Positions 34,380 through 43,954 of a stretch of DNA of 64,000 nucleotides are shown here, piece after piece. Below the pieces are notes generated by a model, which was not told the origin of the DNA, did no database searches, and was given only the letters and a program-made list of their open reading frames with translations. Within the stretch, counting starts at the first letter, position 1, and every line of letters starts with the position of its first letter. Source of the DNA: Stemphylium vesicarium (taxonomy: Eukaryota; Ascomycota; Dothideomycetes; Pleosporales; Pleosporaceae). The stretch covers positions 171,302-235,301 of the forward strand of contig QXCR01000029.1 in the NCBI GenBank assembly GCA_004380135.1, in the 5' to 3' direction. The position numbers and the translations under genes were made by a program.

Positions 34380-35657
34380 TCAGCCCATACTGCCGAAATC
34401 GAGTTTCCTTGCAACCTTGTCCGCGCGACCATTAGCAGCTGCAGGCGTCTCCCCCCCCCTACGCTTAAGATCCTCACCCATAGCCTTCGCGCCCCCGCCC
34501 TCCTTGGGCAGATTCTCTTTTTTCGTAGGCCGAGGCGCATTCGTCCACCATTTATCCTCCAGCGCCTTGCGGGCATCATATCGTTTCCTCGGGTCAAGCG
34601 TAAGCAAGCCCTTTATGAAATCGCAGCCATCGTCGCCGAGGGTGGGGAATTCCTGTTTCCACCAGCTCCTTGGCCGTGTGCTGCGGAACGCGGTGCCGGC
34701 GCCCTGGGGCGCAGTTTGTTTGTCTGGGGCGACGTAGTAAGGAAGCGAGGAGACGCCGGGCCATGTGTCTTCAGTCGGGGTACCGAATTTCTCGCAGATG
34801 ACGCTGACCTGGCGTATATCCGTGTCTGAGAAGAGGAACCAGTCGCGCTTGCAGAGCTCGGCCATGAGCACGCCGATACTCCACATGTCGGCGGTGCCGC
34901 CGTAGTGCGAGCAGCCGTAGAGCAGTTCGAGCGGGCGGTACATGCGCGTTATCACCATGGTGGTCATTTTTGTGCCCGGGTCCGCGAAGCTCCGCGCGAG
35001 ACCGAAATCGGCAATCTTGACGGTGCCGTCGGCAGAGATGAGGGCGTTGCTGCCTTTGATGTCGCGGTGGAGGACGTAGTTTTCGTGGCAGAACCAGATT
35101 CCGCGGCACAGCATTGCCATCCAGGCTTTGATGTCGGCTTTGGTGTAGGTGATTTCCTTGTTCTTCCATAGCTGCTCCAGATCGCCGCGAGGTAGGTGCT
35201 CGAGGACTAGTGACAGGTTTTGGTCTTTAGAGGAGAAGACGTCGTGCAGCTTGATTACGTTGGGGTGGTCCATTTCGAAGAGGAATTGCATCTCGCGGAT
35301 TGCATCCGGAGCGATGCCGTTGGGATATTCGGCGTTGTACTTTATCTTCTTGATGGCTACGACGTGCTTGGGGTTGTCCCGGTAGTGCGCTTGGTATACC
35401 ACGGCGTAGGTTCCTTCTCCTAGTCGCGGGCCCATGACGAATTGGCTGCGCACCCGGTCGTTCATTTGCTCGGCGAGATCCATGCCTCCGTCGGTTGCTG
35501 CTGCGGGTGGCACTGTGGGCGCGGGCGACTTGACGGGCTTGGTGGTATGGCTTGGGAGGGCGAGGGTTCGCGCTTTGTTTGCGGAGGGCATGTTCGCGGT
35601 CGACATATTTGGGCCTGGCGGGTTAGGCCGAGGACTGAGGACGACGGGCGACGCCAT
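34380..35657 (-). CDS. CDK7/Kin28-like cyclin-dependent kinase (TFIIH kinase type)
   Basis: CDK7-type kinases phosphorylate the RNA polymerase II C-terminal domain as part of TFIIH, and can activate other CDKs. Single exon, about 425 residues. Residues 1-70 are a Pro/Ala-rich extension. Kinase domain: glycine loop LGEGTYAVVY (residue 79 on), VAIKKIK, the CDK7-style cyclin-binding helix NGIAPDAIREMQFL, catalytic HRDIKGSN, DFGLARSF, then activation-loop residues DPGTKMTTMVITRMYRPLEL. In CDKs the end of this loop normally reads RWYRAPE or RWYRPPE; here it is RMYRPLE, and the next segment (SIGVLMAELCKRDWFLF) is also unusual. The C-terminal tail is Lys/Gly-rich and ends KLDFGSMG. CDK7 is the best match from the helix and NAEYPNGIAPDAI; whether it is the main TFIIH kinase is open. 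Confidence 0.85.
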   Translation of the reverse strand: MASPVVLSPRPNPPGPNMSTANMPSANKARTLALPSHTTKPVKSPAPTVPPAAATDGGMDLAEQMNDRVRSQFVMGPRLGEGTYAVVYQAHYRDNPKHVVAIKKIKYNAEYPNGIAPDAIREMQFLFEMDHPNVIKLHDVFSSKDQNLSLVLEHLPRGDLEQLWKNKEITYTKADIKAWMAMLCRGIWFCHENYVLHRDIKGSNALISADGTVKIADFGLARSFADPGTKMTTMVITRMYRPLELLYGCSHYGGTADMWSIGVLMAELCKRDWFLFSDTDIRQVSVICEKFGTPTEDTWPGVSSLPYYVAPDKQTAPQGAGTAFRSTRPRSWWKQEFPTLGDDGCDFIKGLLTLDPRKRYDARKALEDKWWTNAPRPTKKENLPKEGGGAKAMGEDLKRRGGETPAAANGRADKVARKLDFGSMG

Positions 35658-36026
35658 GGTGGGTTGATGGAGAGTTCGCGTGAGACGTATGCGTGGTTCG
35701 AGTGGTGTAGTAGTAGGATCAAAGAAAGGCGGCAGACAATCGCATTACCAGCCGCTCATTAGAAGACGTAAGTGATGCGATTCTACGATTCTCTCCATGC
35801 CTCTCTCCTCCTCTTGCAGGGCGGTGAAAAGCAGTGGACAAGTAAATGTCATGGTCCATGGTCCCTGTCCCATCGGCATCGCAGGTACCAGGCAAGGCGG
35901 CGTGCAGGGATGCACGTCCCCCCCCCCCCCAACTTTTTGGCTTGGCCGCGCTTTTCAGCGGGGAGCTCGAACCTCACCACCGACGCCATACTACGCAGGC
36001 AGTTGTTGCTACCGCCCGCACATACA
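35658..36026. promoter_or_regulatory. Shared promoter of divergent CDK7-like and U2B'' genes
   Basis: 369 bp between two divergent start codons. It contains a run of 13 C at 35918-35930 on the + strand. Any element for either gene must lie here or inside the leaders. Confidence 0.5.
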
Positions 36027-36680
36027 ATGGCTACTTCTGCGCGAGGACCGCCAGGCACCGTTGCCGTGTCCAAGGAGGGCATTCCAAACAGGACGTAAGA
36101 TGTGCATTTTCCTGTAGTTTTATGATAGTACTAACACCAACCCAGACTATACGTGCGCAATCTTCCCGACAAGCTGCAGAAAGATGATATCAAGCGGAAT
36201 TTGTACATGCTGTTTGCCACTTATGGCGTCATTCTCGATGTTGTGGCGCTCAAGACTATGAAGATGCGAGGCCAGGCGCACGTAGTCTTTCGCGACGTCG
36301 ACTCGTCCACGCAGGCCATGCGTGCGCTGCAGGGCTTTACTTTCTTTGGGAAGGATATGGTGCGTGTTGGGCAGATTTCTTTACTTAACAGCAGTACTGA
36401 CAATCAATAGCAAATCGCCTACGCGAAAACCAAGTCCGACACTGTCGCGAAGCTTGACGGAACCTACAAGATGCCCGAGCCAGAGCGCGAAGACGAGCCC
36501 GAGCAAGCCTCCACACAGCCGTCAGGCTTTGGCGCTGTACCAGAAAAGGCAGTACCAGTCAATGCCCAAGATGCCGCCAAGGGTCAGAAGAGAGGGCGCG
36601 AGGAGGAAGAAGAGGAGGAGGAGGAGGAGAACTCGGATGCTGAGATGGAAATGGACGTGAGCGACGAGGACTCTGATTAA
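36027..36680 (+). CDS. MSL1: U2 snRNP protein B'' (U1A/U2B'' family)
   Basis: Single-RRM protein that binds stem-loop IV of U2 snRNA in the spliceosome. Three exons, 36027-36094, 36146-36359, 36411-36680, with two 51-bp introns; about 183 residues. The RRM opens LYVRNLPDKLQKDDIKRNLY (RNP2 is LYVRNL) and has RGQAHVVF as RNP1, then FFGKDMQIAYAKTKSD across the second intron, a block typical of U1A/U2B''. The C-terminal third is disordered and acidic, with a run of Glu coded by GAG/GAA repeats at about 36602-36629. The second RRM of animal U1A/U2B'' is absent, as in yeast Msl1. ATG 36027 gives MATSARGPPGTV. U2B'' is preferred over U1A because fungal U1A orthologues normally have two RRMs (established knowledge, applied here). 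Confidence 0.88.
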
Positions 36681-37019
36681 AAAGGTGCAAAGACGCGCAC
36701 GGAAGGATATGATACCCACGAGCAATGAACAGAATCCCAACGAGGGCATTTCGAGAGGACTCGTCTACACATGTCGTCTTTGAGTTTGTACGACGCTGCT
36801 CTGAAGTTACTTGCAGTGGGTGCTGACTGAATGCAGAGAGGCATACTGCAAACTCAACCCTGCCTGCAAGAGCATCGCCAGTCTTCAACGGCTACGCTCT
36901 GCACTCAGCCACGGAGCTAGGCCTGGCGCATAAGACTAGAGCGGAAAACGTGACCGCGCGTTTCGCTAATTATTGTATGACCGAGCTACGGTGCGACAAG
37001 GCTTCCGCATACGGCGTTG
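36681..37019. other. Intergenic region between convergent genes
   Basis: 3' flanks of U2B'' (+) and adenine deaminase (-). Nothing seen in it. Confidence 0.5.
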
Positions 37020-38117
37020 CTATGTTGATAACGATCCAAGACTAGCATGCTTGCTCATACATTCGTCCAGCTGGCCGAGCAATTCAGACTTCCGCTTCTC
37101 TCCTATCCAGCTTCCCTGAATCGAATTGTTGACAATCGTCCGCCAATCCTCCATGCTCAGACCAAACGCTTCCTGCACAGCGCAGTAGTTGTTCAAGATG
37201 TAACCACCAAAGTACGCCGGGTCATCGCTGTTGATACTGAACCTGACACCGGCGTCGAGAAAGGTCCTGATGGGCACCTGGCTAATGTCCTTGACAGCCT
37301 GAAGACAGACATTGCTCAACGGACAAACCGTCAACAGCACCTTGTCGTCCACCACGCGGCGCATTAGCTCAGCGTCTTCGGTAAGTCGAATACCATGGTC
37401 AATGCGCTCCACCTGCAACGTATCCAGCGCGCCACTGATATACGTCGTATCCCCCTCTTCACCCGCATGCGCCGTCCGCCTCAACCCCCTCTCCCCACCC
37501 TCTCTATACACATCCTCAAAAAGCTCCGGGCGAAACCCCACCTCTGAAGAATCCAGCCCCAACCCATGAATCCCCTTCTCCCCATCCCTGCCACTTTCAA
37601 AATAACCCCCGGAAACAGCCGCAGCCATCGTTTCTGCCGCCGACGCAACAGGCAAATGCCGCAAAAAACACATGACCAACCGACTGCTAATCCCCAACTC
37701 CCGCTCCGCCCTCGCTCTCGCCGCGTTGAACCCTTCAACCACGACATCAAACCCCACGCCCCGGCTCGTGTGGCTCTGTGGATCGAAAAACACTTCGGCA
37801 TGCCGCACGCCGTCGCGCGCCGCCGTGGTGAAGTACTCCCACGCCAGCATCTCAAAGTCTTCGCGCTGGACTAGGACCGCGATGCCGCGGTAGTAGTAGG
37901 CGAGGAAATCGTCCAGCGAGGTGAAGTGCGCGTAGCGCTCTGTTAGCGTCGCGATGGACGTGTACGCGCTGTCTTTGTCTGGCGACGGTAGGCTGATGCT
38001 GTTTTTTGTGGCGAGCGTGAAGACGAGGGTGGGGCTCAGACAGCCTTCTAGATGCAGGTGGTGTTCGCATTTTGGGAGGGCGGCGAGGAAGGGGTGGATG
38101 GGGGAGGATTTGCACAT
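37020..38117 (-). CDS. AAH1: Adenine deaminase
   Basis: Zinc enzyme of purine salvage that converts adenine to hypoxanthine and ammonia. Single exon of 365 residues, the normal length. Zinc ligands in the N-terminal motif HHLHLEG (His20 and His22). Then come the barrel motifs HAGEEGDTTYISGALDTL, RIDHGIRLTED, VCPLSNVCLQAV and SINSDDPAYFGGYILNNYCA. The last of these, with GSWIGEKRK after it, is characteristic of the Aah1 branch rather than classical adenosine deaminase. The segment before the zinc motif (LPKCEHH) differs by one residue from the usual LPKCELH. The CDS starts at ATG 38117 (MCKSSPIHPFLAALPKC), only 16 residues before the motif, as expected. Cytoplasmic or nuclear. Confidence 0.93.
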   Translation of the reverse strand: MCKSSPIHPFLAALPKCEHHLHLEGCLSPTLVFTLATKNSISLPSPDKDSAYTSIATLTERYAHFTSLDDFLAYYYRGIAVLVQREDFEMLAWEYFTTAARDGVRHAEVFFDPQSHTSRGVGFDVVVEGFNAARARAERELGISSRLVMCFLRHLPVASAAETMAAAVSGGYFESGRDGEKGIHGLGLDSSEVGFRPELFEDVYREGGERGLRRTAHAGEEGDTTYISGALDTLQVERIDHGIRLTEDAELMRRVVDDKVLLTVCPLSNVCLQAVKDISQVPIRTFLDAGVRFSINSDDPAYFGGYILNNYCAVQEAFGLSMEDWRTIVNNSIQGSWIGEKRKSELLGQLDECMSKHASLGSLST

Positions 38118-38485
38118 TTTTGGGGTGGTTATGTGACAGCTGGTGTGAGTGTGGAAGCGGTGGAAATGGAAGGGGTTTGTTTGAGGGCGATGGTCTTGTT
38201 TTCACATCGCGTCTTTAAAATCTAGTCTTGCTCCCTGGTCGTCGTCGGAGGCTGACGGCTGGTTTTCGGTGTTCGCCGATGGAGAGTTTTTAATCGTCTT
38301 TAAGGTGGAGCTTGAGCGGAGACTGCTGCAGGGAAAGTTATTGCTGGGTAGTTGGAGAGAAAAGGTGTAATCTATCACACGCCGAATAAGGGACTTGCAT
38401 GCAATATTGTGTAGAAACTACTTTTACGCTGAATCGCAGCCAGAATTGGTGATTTTGGTATTGTATCCAAGGCTCATGCGTCTTC
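38118..38485. other. Intergenic stretch
   Basis: Promoter side of adenine deaminase and 3' flank of the GliK-like gene. Nothing else seen. Confidence 0.5.
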
Positions 38486-39520
38486 TCAACTACGCGCATT
38501 CATGGTTTCTATGGATTCCTCCAAAAGGCTTTCCTTTTCTGCATCGCGTTTGCTCAAATGTGTGTTCTCTCTCCTCACTCCCTTCACCCTTAACGCATCA
38601 TCGCCGACCGTCCTCTCGCCATCGCCAAACGTGCGCTTGAAAACAGCATCATAACTCGTCCACATACCCGCAAACACCATAGCGCTCAGCCTAGCCAGCC
38701 ACGCCGGCGAGCGCCCCCGCTTATCCTGCAGCTTCCTTGAAAGCGTGAATATGAAGATGATAAACGGCATCCAGATGGCGAGGAAGATGGCCTTGCCAAT
38801 CTCCTGCTTCTTGCTTGTGATAGTGTATGTGCGGATATCATTGAGGTAGTCCTGATACTCGGCAGGCAGACTACATTCCGCCGCGCCATCCGTGATGAGC
38901 TTGAGGTAGCGTGCCGACGGCTGCGCGTAGTCAGGGTCGGGTCTGATAACGCGATCCTTTGTGCGAAGCTGGTTGTCCTTGTCCACCAAGGGCGCGAACA
39001 GCGTGTGCGCTTTAAACGGCTTCGAAGACGGCATCGAGGGCACCGTGTCAGCGGGCGGCAGGACGTAGCAATCGACCAGAATATCGTCGTAGGCGCTGCC
39101 GCCGCCCTCGGTAGCGATGATGTTGGCATAGTCGGATAGCGTCACCTCGTACACGACGCCTACGAGTCCCTTGTGCCACCGGTCCTTGTGGTCGTCTTCC
39201 GCGTCGGGCGTGCGCAGCGCAGTGTTGGCGAAACATGGCTCTTTGTAGGGGATGCCGGGCAGGTCGAAGGTTAGTCGCAGCGAGGGGACGAGGACGTTGA
39301 TTTGCGAGATGGGCCGGATGCCGCGCACGCCGCGGAACGTCTCGTTACAGAGGTTGGAGCCGTAAGCGAGATAGAGCACTGTTTTGGCTTTTTCCATAGG
39401 AGCGGCGGCAGCGGCCTGCGCCTGCGAGGACACGAGTTTCTGTGTGTCGAGAGGCGCGTCGGTCAGCGAGGCGTTGAGACGCGCCTGCGTGAGTTGGGGG
39501 ACCGGCTCGAAGATTGCCAT
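38486..39520 (-). CDS. GliK-like gamma-glutamylcyclotransferase family protein with membrane helix
   Basis: Fungal gamma-glutamylcyclotransferases of this type include GliK of the gliotoxin cluster; the fold releases 5-oxoproline from gamma-glutamyl substrates. Single exon of about 344 residues from ATG 39520 (MAIFEPVPQ); ATG 39553 is an alternative. The substrate loop YGSNL is at residues 53-57, followed by RGVRGIRPISQINVLVPSL and LTFDLPGIPYKEPCFANTA, a strong match to the GliK family. VGVVYEVTLSDYANIIATEG holds the expected catalytic Glu. A hydrophobic helix (AIFLAIWMPFIIFIF, near residues 244-258) suggests a membrane anchor. The tail is charged. It faces a P450 gene across 316 bp. Most fungi have GliK-like genes outside any cluster, so a role in secondary metabolism is only possible. 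Confidence 0.85.
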   Translation of the reverse strand: MAIFEPVPQLTQARLNASLTDAPLDTQKLVSSQAQAAAAAPMEKAKTVLYLAYGSNLCNETFRGVRGIRPISQINVLVPSLRLTFDLPGIPYKEPCFANTALRTPDAEDDHKDRWHKGLVGVVYEVTLSDYANIIATEGGGSAYDDILVDCYVLPPADTVPSMPSSKPFKAHTLFAPLVDKDNQLRTKDRVIRPDPDYAQPSARYLKLITDGAAECSLPAEYQDYLNDIRTYTITSKKQEIGKAIFLAIWMPFIIFIFTLSRKLQDKRGRSPAWLARLSAMVFAGMWTSYDAVFKRTFGDGERTVGDDALRVKGVRRENTHLSKRDAEKESLLEESIETMNARS

Positions 39521-39836
39521 GATTGCTGACGAGATGATTGCTATGGGATGCACTGCCAGTTCAAGGCTAGAATGCGCTGTCTTCTATATACTTGTACCAG
39601 CGGTGTGACGCTGTCGGTGATTGCACGACAAATTCGTCCGCCAGTTTCAGGCACCGACATCATCGATTTCTCAGCATTCCAGGGTCCAATTGGCCCGAGC
39701 CCCGAGCTGCGTGCTGACCTCCATTACTCGACCACGAGCTGTAAACAGCGCATACATGGCTGCATCTTACAACTTTGATTAGTTTACATTTTGGTTGTTA
39801 GCGCTGACGGGTTCCTGATCCCTCCTTCCGATAGCC
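39521..39836. promoter_or_regulatory. Shared promoter of divergent GliK-like and P450 genes
   Basis: 316 bp between start codons at 39520 (-) and 39837 (+). No motif that I can name; co-regulation of the two genes is possible from the layout only. Confidence 0.5.
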
Positions 39837-41640
39837 ATGTCGATGCCTTCGTACGCTGTGTTGGCCTTGATACCAGCTATAGGCTGGCTCTTGTATATGC
39901 AAGTCAGCCAGTGGCGATTCAAGCGCTTCGCCCATATACCCAGCAAACTGTCCTCCAACCTACTCTATGGGCATCTGGGGCACATTGCAGCAGAGTATAA
40001 AAAGGCAGGAAGCAGTACCGTCCATCCGGGTAGGACTCTTATCCCTGCTGCGCATCGTCGCTAATGGCAGCCACTCTGCAGACTACGTGCTGGAGAACAT
40101 TTGGAAAACGAATGGTAGCCCTGAATACATGTTCTTCGATACGAGGCCTGTGCAGTATCCACTGCTGCTTATTGCCTCGCATGAGATGGCTGAGCAGGTC
40201 TCTCGGTCTAGTAAAACGCAGCAGTATAGCGTCACCAAGTCTCCTACTGTCCAGCAGGGTTTCGGCGAGCTGGTCGGCAGGTACTCGCTCATTAGCGAGA
40301 ATGGCGAGTCCTGGAGAGGACTTCGGAAGACGTTTAACCCGGGGTTCGCGCCCCAGCATCTCCTTTCACTGCTGCCTGTCATGATTGACAAGACGTATAC
40401 GCTCATGGAGAAGTTGGACGCTCTGGCCGACTCTGGCGTCGCGGCTGAGATGGAGCCATATTGCACCAATGTCACATTCGACATCATCGGCGAGGTGGTG
40501 ACGAACATTGATTGCAAAGCTCAGGATGGCGATGAACAGGCTCACGACATTGTTCGTAACTTCAAAGCGTTGAAAGCTCTATATACCGGCGAAAACGGCG
40601 GTCTCAGTGCCTCCTTTTTGAATCTGGCAAAGCGCGTCAAGAAATTTGTTTACAGTCGGCGCCTAGACTCTTCCGTCAAGAAGTGTATTATCGAAAAGTT
40701 CGCCTCCATCAAAGCAGCACAAAACGCAGAAACAAAGGACACGAAGGACCGATCAGTGCTTGCTCTCGCCCTCAAAGACACCGACGAACTAACACCATTT
40801 CTGTTACAGAGTACCGCAGATCAAGTCAAATCTTTCCTATTCGCCGGGCACGATACCACCGCGATCCTATTACAGAGACTAATCTACGCCCTATCAATCC
40901 ACCCCGGCTGCCTCGAAAAGATACGCGCCGAACACGATGCCATATTCGGTGACGCAGAGCCCCGCACAGTCTTCCTCGCGCACCCCGACGAAACAATGAA
41001 AGCACTCAAGTACACATCTGCATGTATCAAGGAAACCCTGCGTCTCTGGCCTCCCGCAGGCTCAGCACGCATGTCGCACAACGGCTTCAAACTACACACT
41101 CCCGAAGGCGACGACGTGCTCGTAGACGACTGCGTGCTTTACCTCTGCCACCACATCATCCAGCGCGACCCAAAAGTCTACGGCGAAACCGCCGACGACT
41201 TCGACCCTGGCCGCTGGGTCGGCGACTCGGATACCAGCAGCGCGACTACAGATGCCGAGGGCGCGTCGGCGGGAGAAAGCAAGGTGCCTATCTCTGCATG
41301 GCGGGCTTTTGAACGCGGTCCGCGGAATTGCATTGGTCAGGAGCTGGCGAACATGGAGGCTAGAGTCATTCTCGCGTGTCTTATGCGGAGGTATGACTTT
41401 GTTAAAGTGGGGCTTGGCGAGGTGGATGTGGATGAGAAGGGCGGACGCATTGTTGATGATAAGGGCAGGTTTAAAACGAAATCGGAGTTGATTAATGTAA
41501 GTTTTGCGGGTGATGTGAGTGGTGTTGAGTGAGGGTGGAGTGCTAATGCAGTTATGCAGACTATGTCTATTACTTCGAGGCCTATCGATAGGACAATTAT
41601 GCGGATTGAGTATCGTGATAAAGTGAAGGGAGGGCGTTGA
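39837..41640 (+). CDS. Cytochrome P450 monooxygenase
   Basis: Heme-thiolate monooxygenase anchored in the ER. Three exons: 39837-40029, 40082-41496, 41560-41640; introns of 52 and 63 bp; about 562 residues. N-terminal membrane anchor (YAVLALIPAIGWLLYM). I-helix oxygen motif AGHDTT, K-helix ETLR inside ACIKETLRLWPPAGS, and the heme loop FERGPRNCIGQEL with the ligand Cys near residue 481. The last exon codes about 26 residues (SITSRPID...), a normal P450 C-terminus missed if the gene is stopped at 41532. The sequence style (long C-terminal half, FERGPRNCIG) fits CYP4/CYP52-like or secondary-metabolism fungal P450s; substrate unknown. Neighbours: GliK-like gene upstream, broken chitin synthase downstream. 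No backbone synthase gene is near, so no cluster can be claimed. Confidence 0.9.
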
Positions 41641-42204
41641 AGATGGTTGCAATCACTCGGATGGTTGGATTTCATGGTTTGAAAGCAGATTGTATCACTG
41701 TATGGCTCTTCGTCTTGCTACTATTCGGCTTTGGTGTTTTCTTGGTGTTCTAATTATAGTCGGTGGGTGTAGGATCTTCAATGCTTGGCTTGATCATCGC
41801 CGAACGCATGGGGTTAGTCTTGGGTAAGTAGGCTAATTATACAGGATGCTGGTGTGGATGCGAATAAGACGGTTGTTGTAGGGGGAATGGGTGATGCGGT
41901 GTGAGCGTTTCGCGAGTGGAGTGGTGGAAATGTCCTTCTTTTTGATTTGCTCTTCTCTCTTTCGATTTGCTCTTCTCTAATTTCGCCTCCAATCACTGCC
42001 CTTCTGCACGGCAAGATTCCCTCATTTTTTCAGAACTTATTCGAGACAGCCCTATACAAGGGTTCACTCCTTGCAAATAGTGCTCGTAAACAAAGAGTCG
42101 AGGCAGTATCAAGGACATCAGTTGTAAGACTTACAGAATCAGCATGAGGTGAGAACCTGTTCTACGTACGTGGCAAATGAAGATAGAGGCTAAATCACCA
42201 TATC
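41641..42204. other. Intergenic stretch before the chitin synthase remnant
   Basis: 3' flank of the P450 and possibly the old promoter of the chitin synthase. A direct repeat of CTCTTCTCT-type sequence occurs at about 41949-41979. No gene seen. Confidence 0.5.
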
Positions 42205-43835
42205 ACAGTACCCGCTCCCACAGTACAACCATGCTGACGAACACGAAGATGCTACCGAGCATCTATTCAACCTACAGCTCGCTCCAGAGCATAAGCCATT
42301 ACGACATGGGACCGCACCACCCTCTTCCGTGTACAGGCCCATGGAGATATATAGCTCGATTCATCCCCCCGTCACGGAAGCAGCTGCCCACACCGGCCTC
42401 TCGAGACCTGAAGCTTACACGCCCGACGATTTCCCCTCTAGGACAAACGACGCCGACGAAGTCCGCGTCCAACGACAGCACCACCAGCCGAACACGGGAG
42501 CAGACGGTGTAAGCGTAAAGCGGTCAAAGACGGCGCAAAGTCAAACTAGTCCCGAGGATCCGTACTGAGCGTCGACTACCCCGTCCCCAGCGCGGTCCAA
42601 AACGCCATTGAGCCGCGATACCGCAACGCCGACGGCGCCTACGAAGAAGAGTTCAAACAGATGCGATACGCAGCCGCGACCTGCGACGCAAACGACTTCA
42701 CGCTCTCCAACGGCTTCAACCTGTGTGCACGAATGTTACAATCGGCACATCGAACTCCCAATCGCCATCACATGTTACAACGAAGACAAAGTGCTACTAG
42801 CGCGAACACTGCACGGCACTATGCTTAGCATGCATTCCATCGCAAACCTGCAGAAAGCGCGCTTCTGGCATCTCAGCGGCTTCGCATGGCAGAAAATTGT
42901 CGTCCGTCTGATCTTCGACGGCATCGACGACGTCGACAAAGAAGTGCTCGACGTGCTCGCCACCATGTGCGTGTATCAAGACGGCGTCCTGAAAAAAGAA
43001 CGTCAACGGCAACGGCAAGGAAACAGTTGCGCATATCTTCGATTACACGAACTAGATCTCCGTGACCCCGGAGCAGGATCTCGTGCGTCTGGGTAGCGAC
43101 GCGAGTAGTAGTAGTGGTGCTAATATATCCCCCCCCCCCCCCCTGTTCAGATTATATTCTGTGTAAAGCAGAATAATAGTAAGAAGATTAACTCGCACCG
43201 CTGGCTGTTCAACGCTTTTAACCGCATTCTGCACCTAGAGGTTGCGATTCTTATCGACGTGGGGATGGAACTGGGACCGAGGTCGCTGCTTGGGCTCTGG
43301 GAAGCTTTGTCTTTTTACAACGACAAGGACCTAGGTGGTGCGTGAGGTGGGACTCATGCTATGCTGTGGAGGGAGGGAGGTAAGGTGTTGGTGGATCCGC
43401 TTTGTTGCGGTTTAGAAGATTTGAGTATGAGGGTAGACCCCAGCGCCGCAGAACCCCTCGGTCAAACGCCGCTGTCTCAACGGCTCCTTCGCAGGAAGAA
43501 GGATATGGATGATTCTTATCGCTCGTTTCGGACGGGATTGATGTTATCTTGGGTGCTGTCGAATGGGGCGGTTGTGTTGGGAGTTACGAGTGATGCTTTT
43601 GAGGAGCTGGGCACCAAGGTATGTTTTGTTGTTGCATTCCAGGGCGAAGAGAAACAGGTTGGGACTTCAAACTAACGAGATTATCAGGAAGCTGCTGCTA
43701 CGCGCACGCCGGTGTATTTCAGAATCTTGCTGTATGCCACGGCTGTTCTGGCAACCATCCGTTTCTCCGGTTTTCCGTGGTTTATCGGAGGGACGACTGT
43801 GTTTTACTCTCTTGCAAAGGGATGGGATTGGAAAA
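42205..43835 (+). pseudogene. Chitin synthase (class III-like) pseudogene, frameshifted and missing its core
   Basis: Relic of a cell-wall chitin synthase. Pieces in order: N-terminal QYPLPQYNHADEHEDATEHL; stop at 42566; new frame with [20 protein letters not shown] and [15 protein letters not shown]; shift near 42736; frame with [20 protein letters not shown] and [17 protein letters not shown]; shift at an A6 run (42992-42997); stop at 43053; shift at a C15 run (43129-43143); frame with [18 protein letters not shown] and [14 protein letters not shown]; stop at 43343; HAMLWREGG and VDPL; then an abrupt jump to the C-terminal part, RKKDMDDSYRSFRTGLMLSW. The last intron (43619-43687) keeps good splice ends and leads to VYFRILLYATAVLATIRFSG. 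Everything between these two blocks in normal enzymes (several hundred residues with the EDR and QRRRW catalytic motifs and the membrane helices) is missing. Clearly non-functional as a chitin synthase. Confidence 0.9.
43129..43143 (+). repeat. Homopolymer run of 15 C in the chitin synthase remnant
   Basis: C15 tract at one of the frame breaks. It could also be a sequencing-length error, but the other breaks do not depend on it. Confidence 0.9.
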
Positions 43836-43954
43836 CGGGGGATGGGGTGTCTGTTATTCCTTTCTTTTGCTGTTACTACTTCTACTACTGCCCATACTTG
43901 TATCACGAGGCTTGGAATCAAGTCAACAGCCTACAGTTCTCCACACAAGTCTAC

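Noticed and set aside
41497..41532. P450 ending at the stop at 41532
   Set aside because: That stop is inside an intron; splicing 41497-41559 gives the normal P450 C-terminus.
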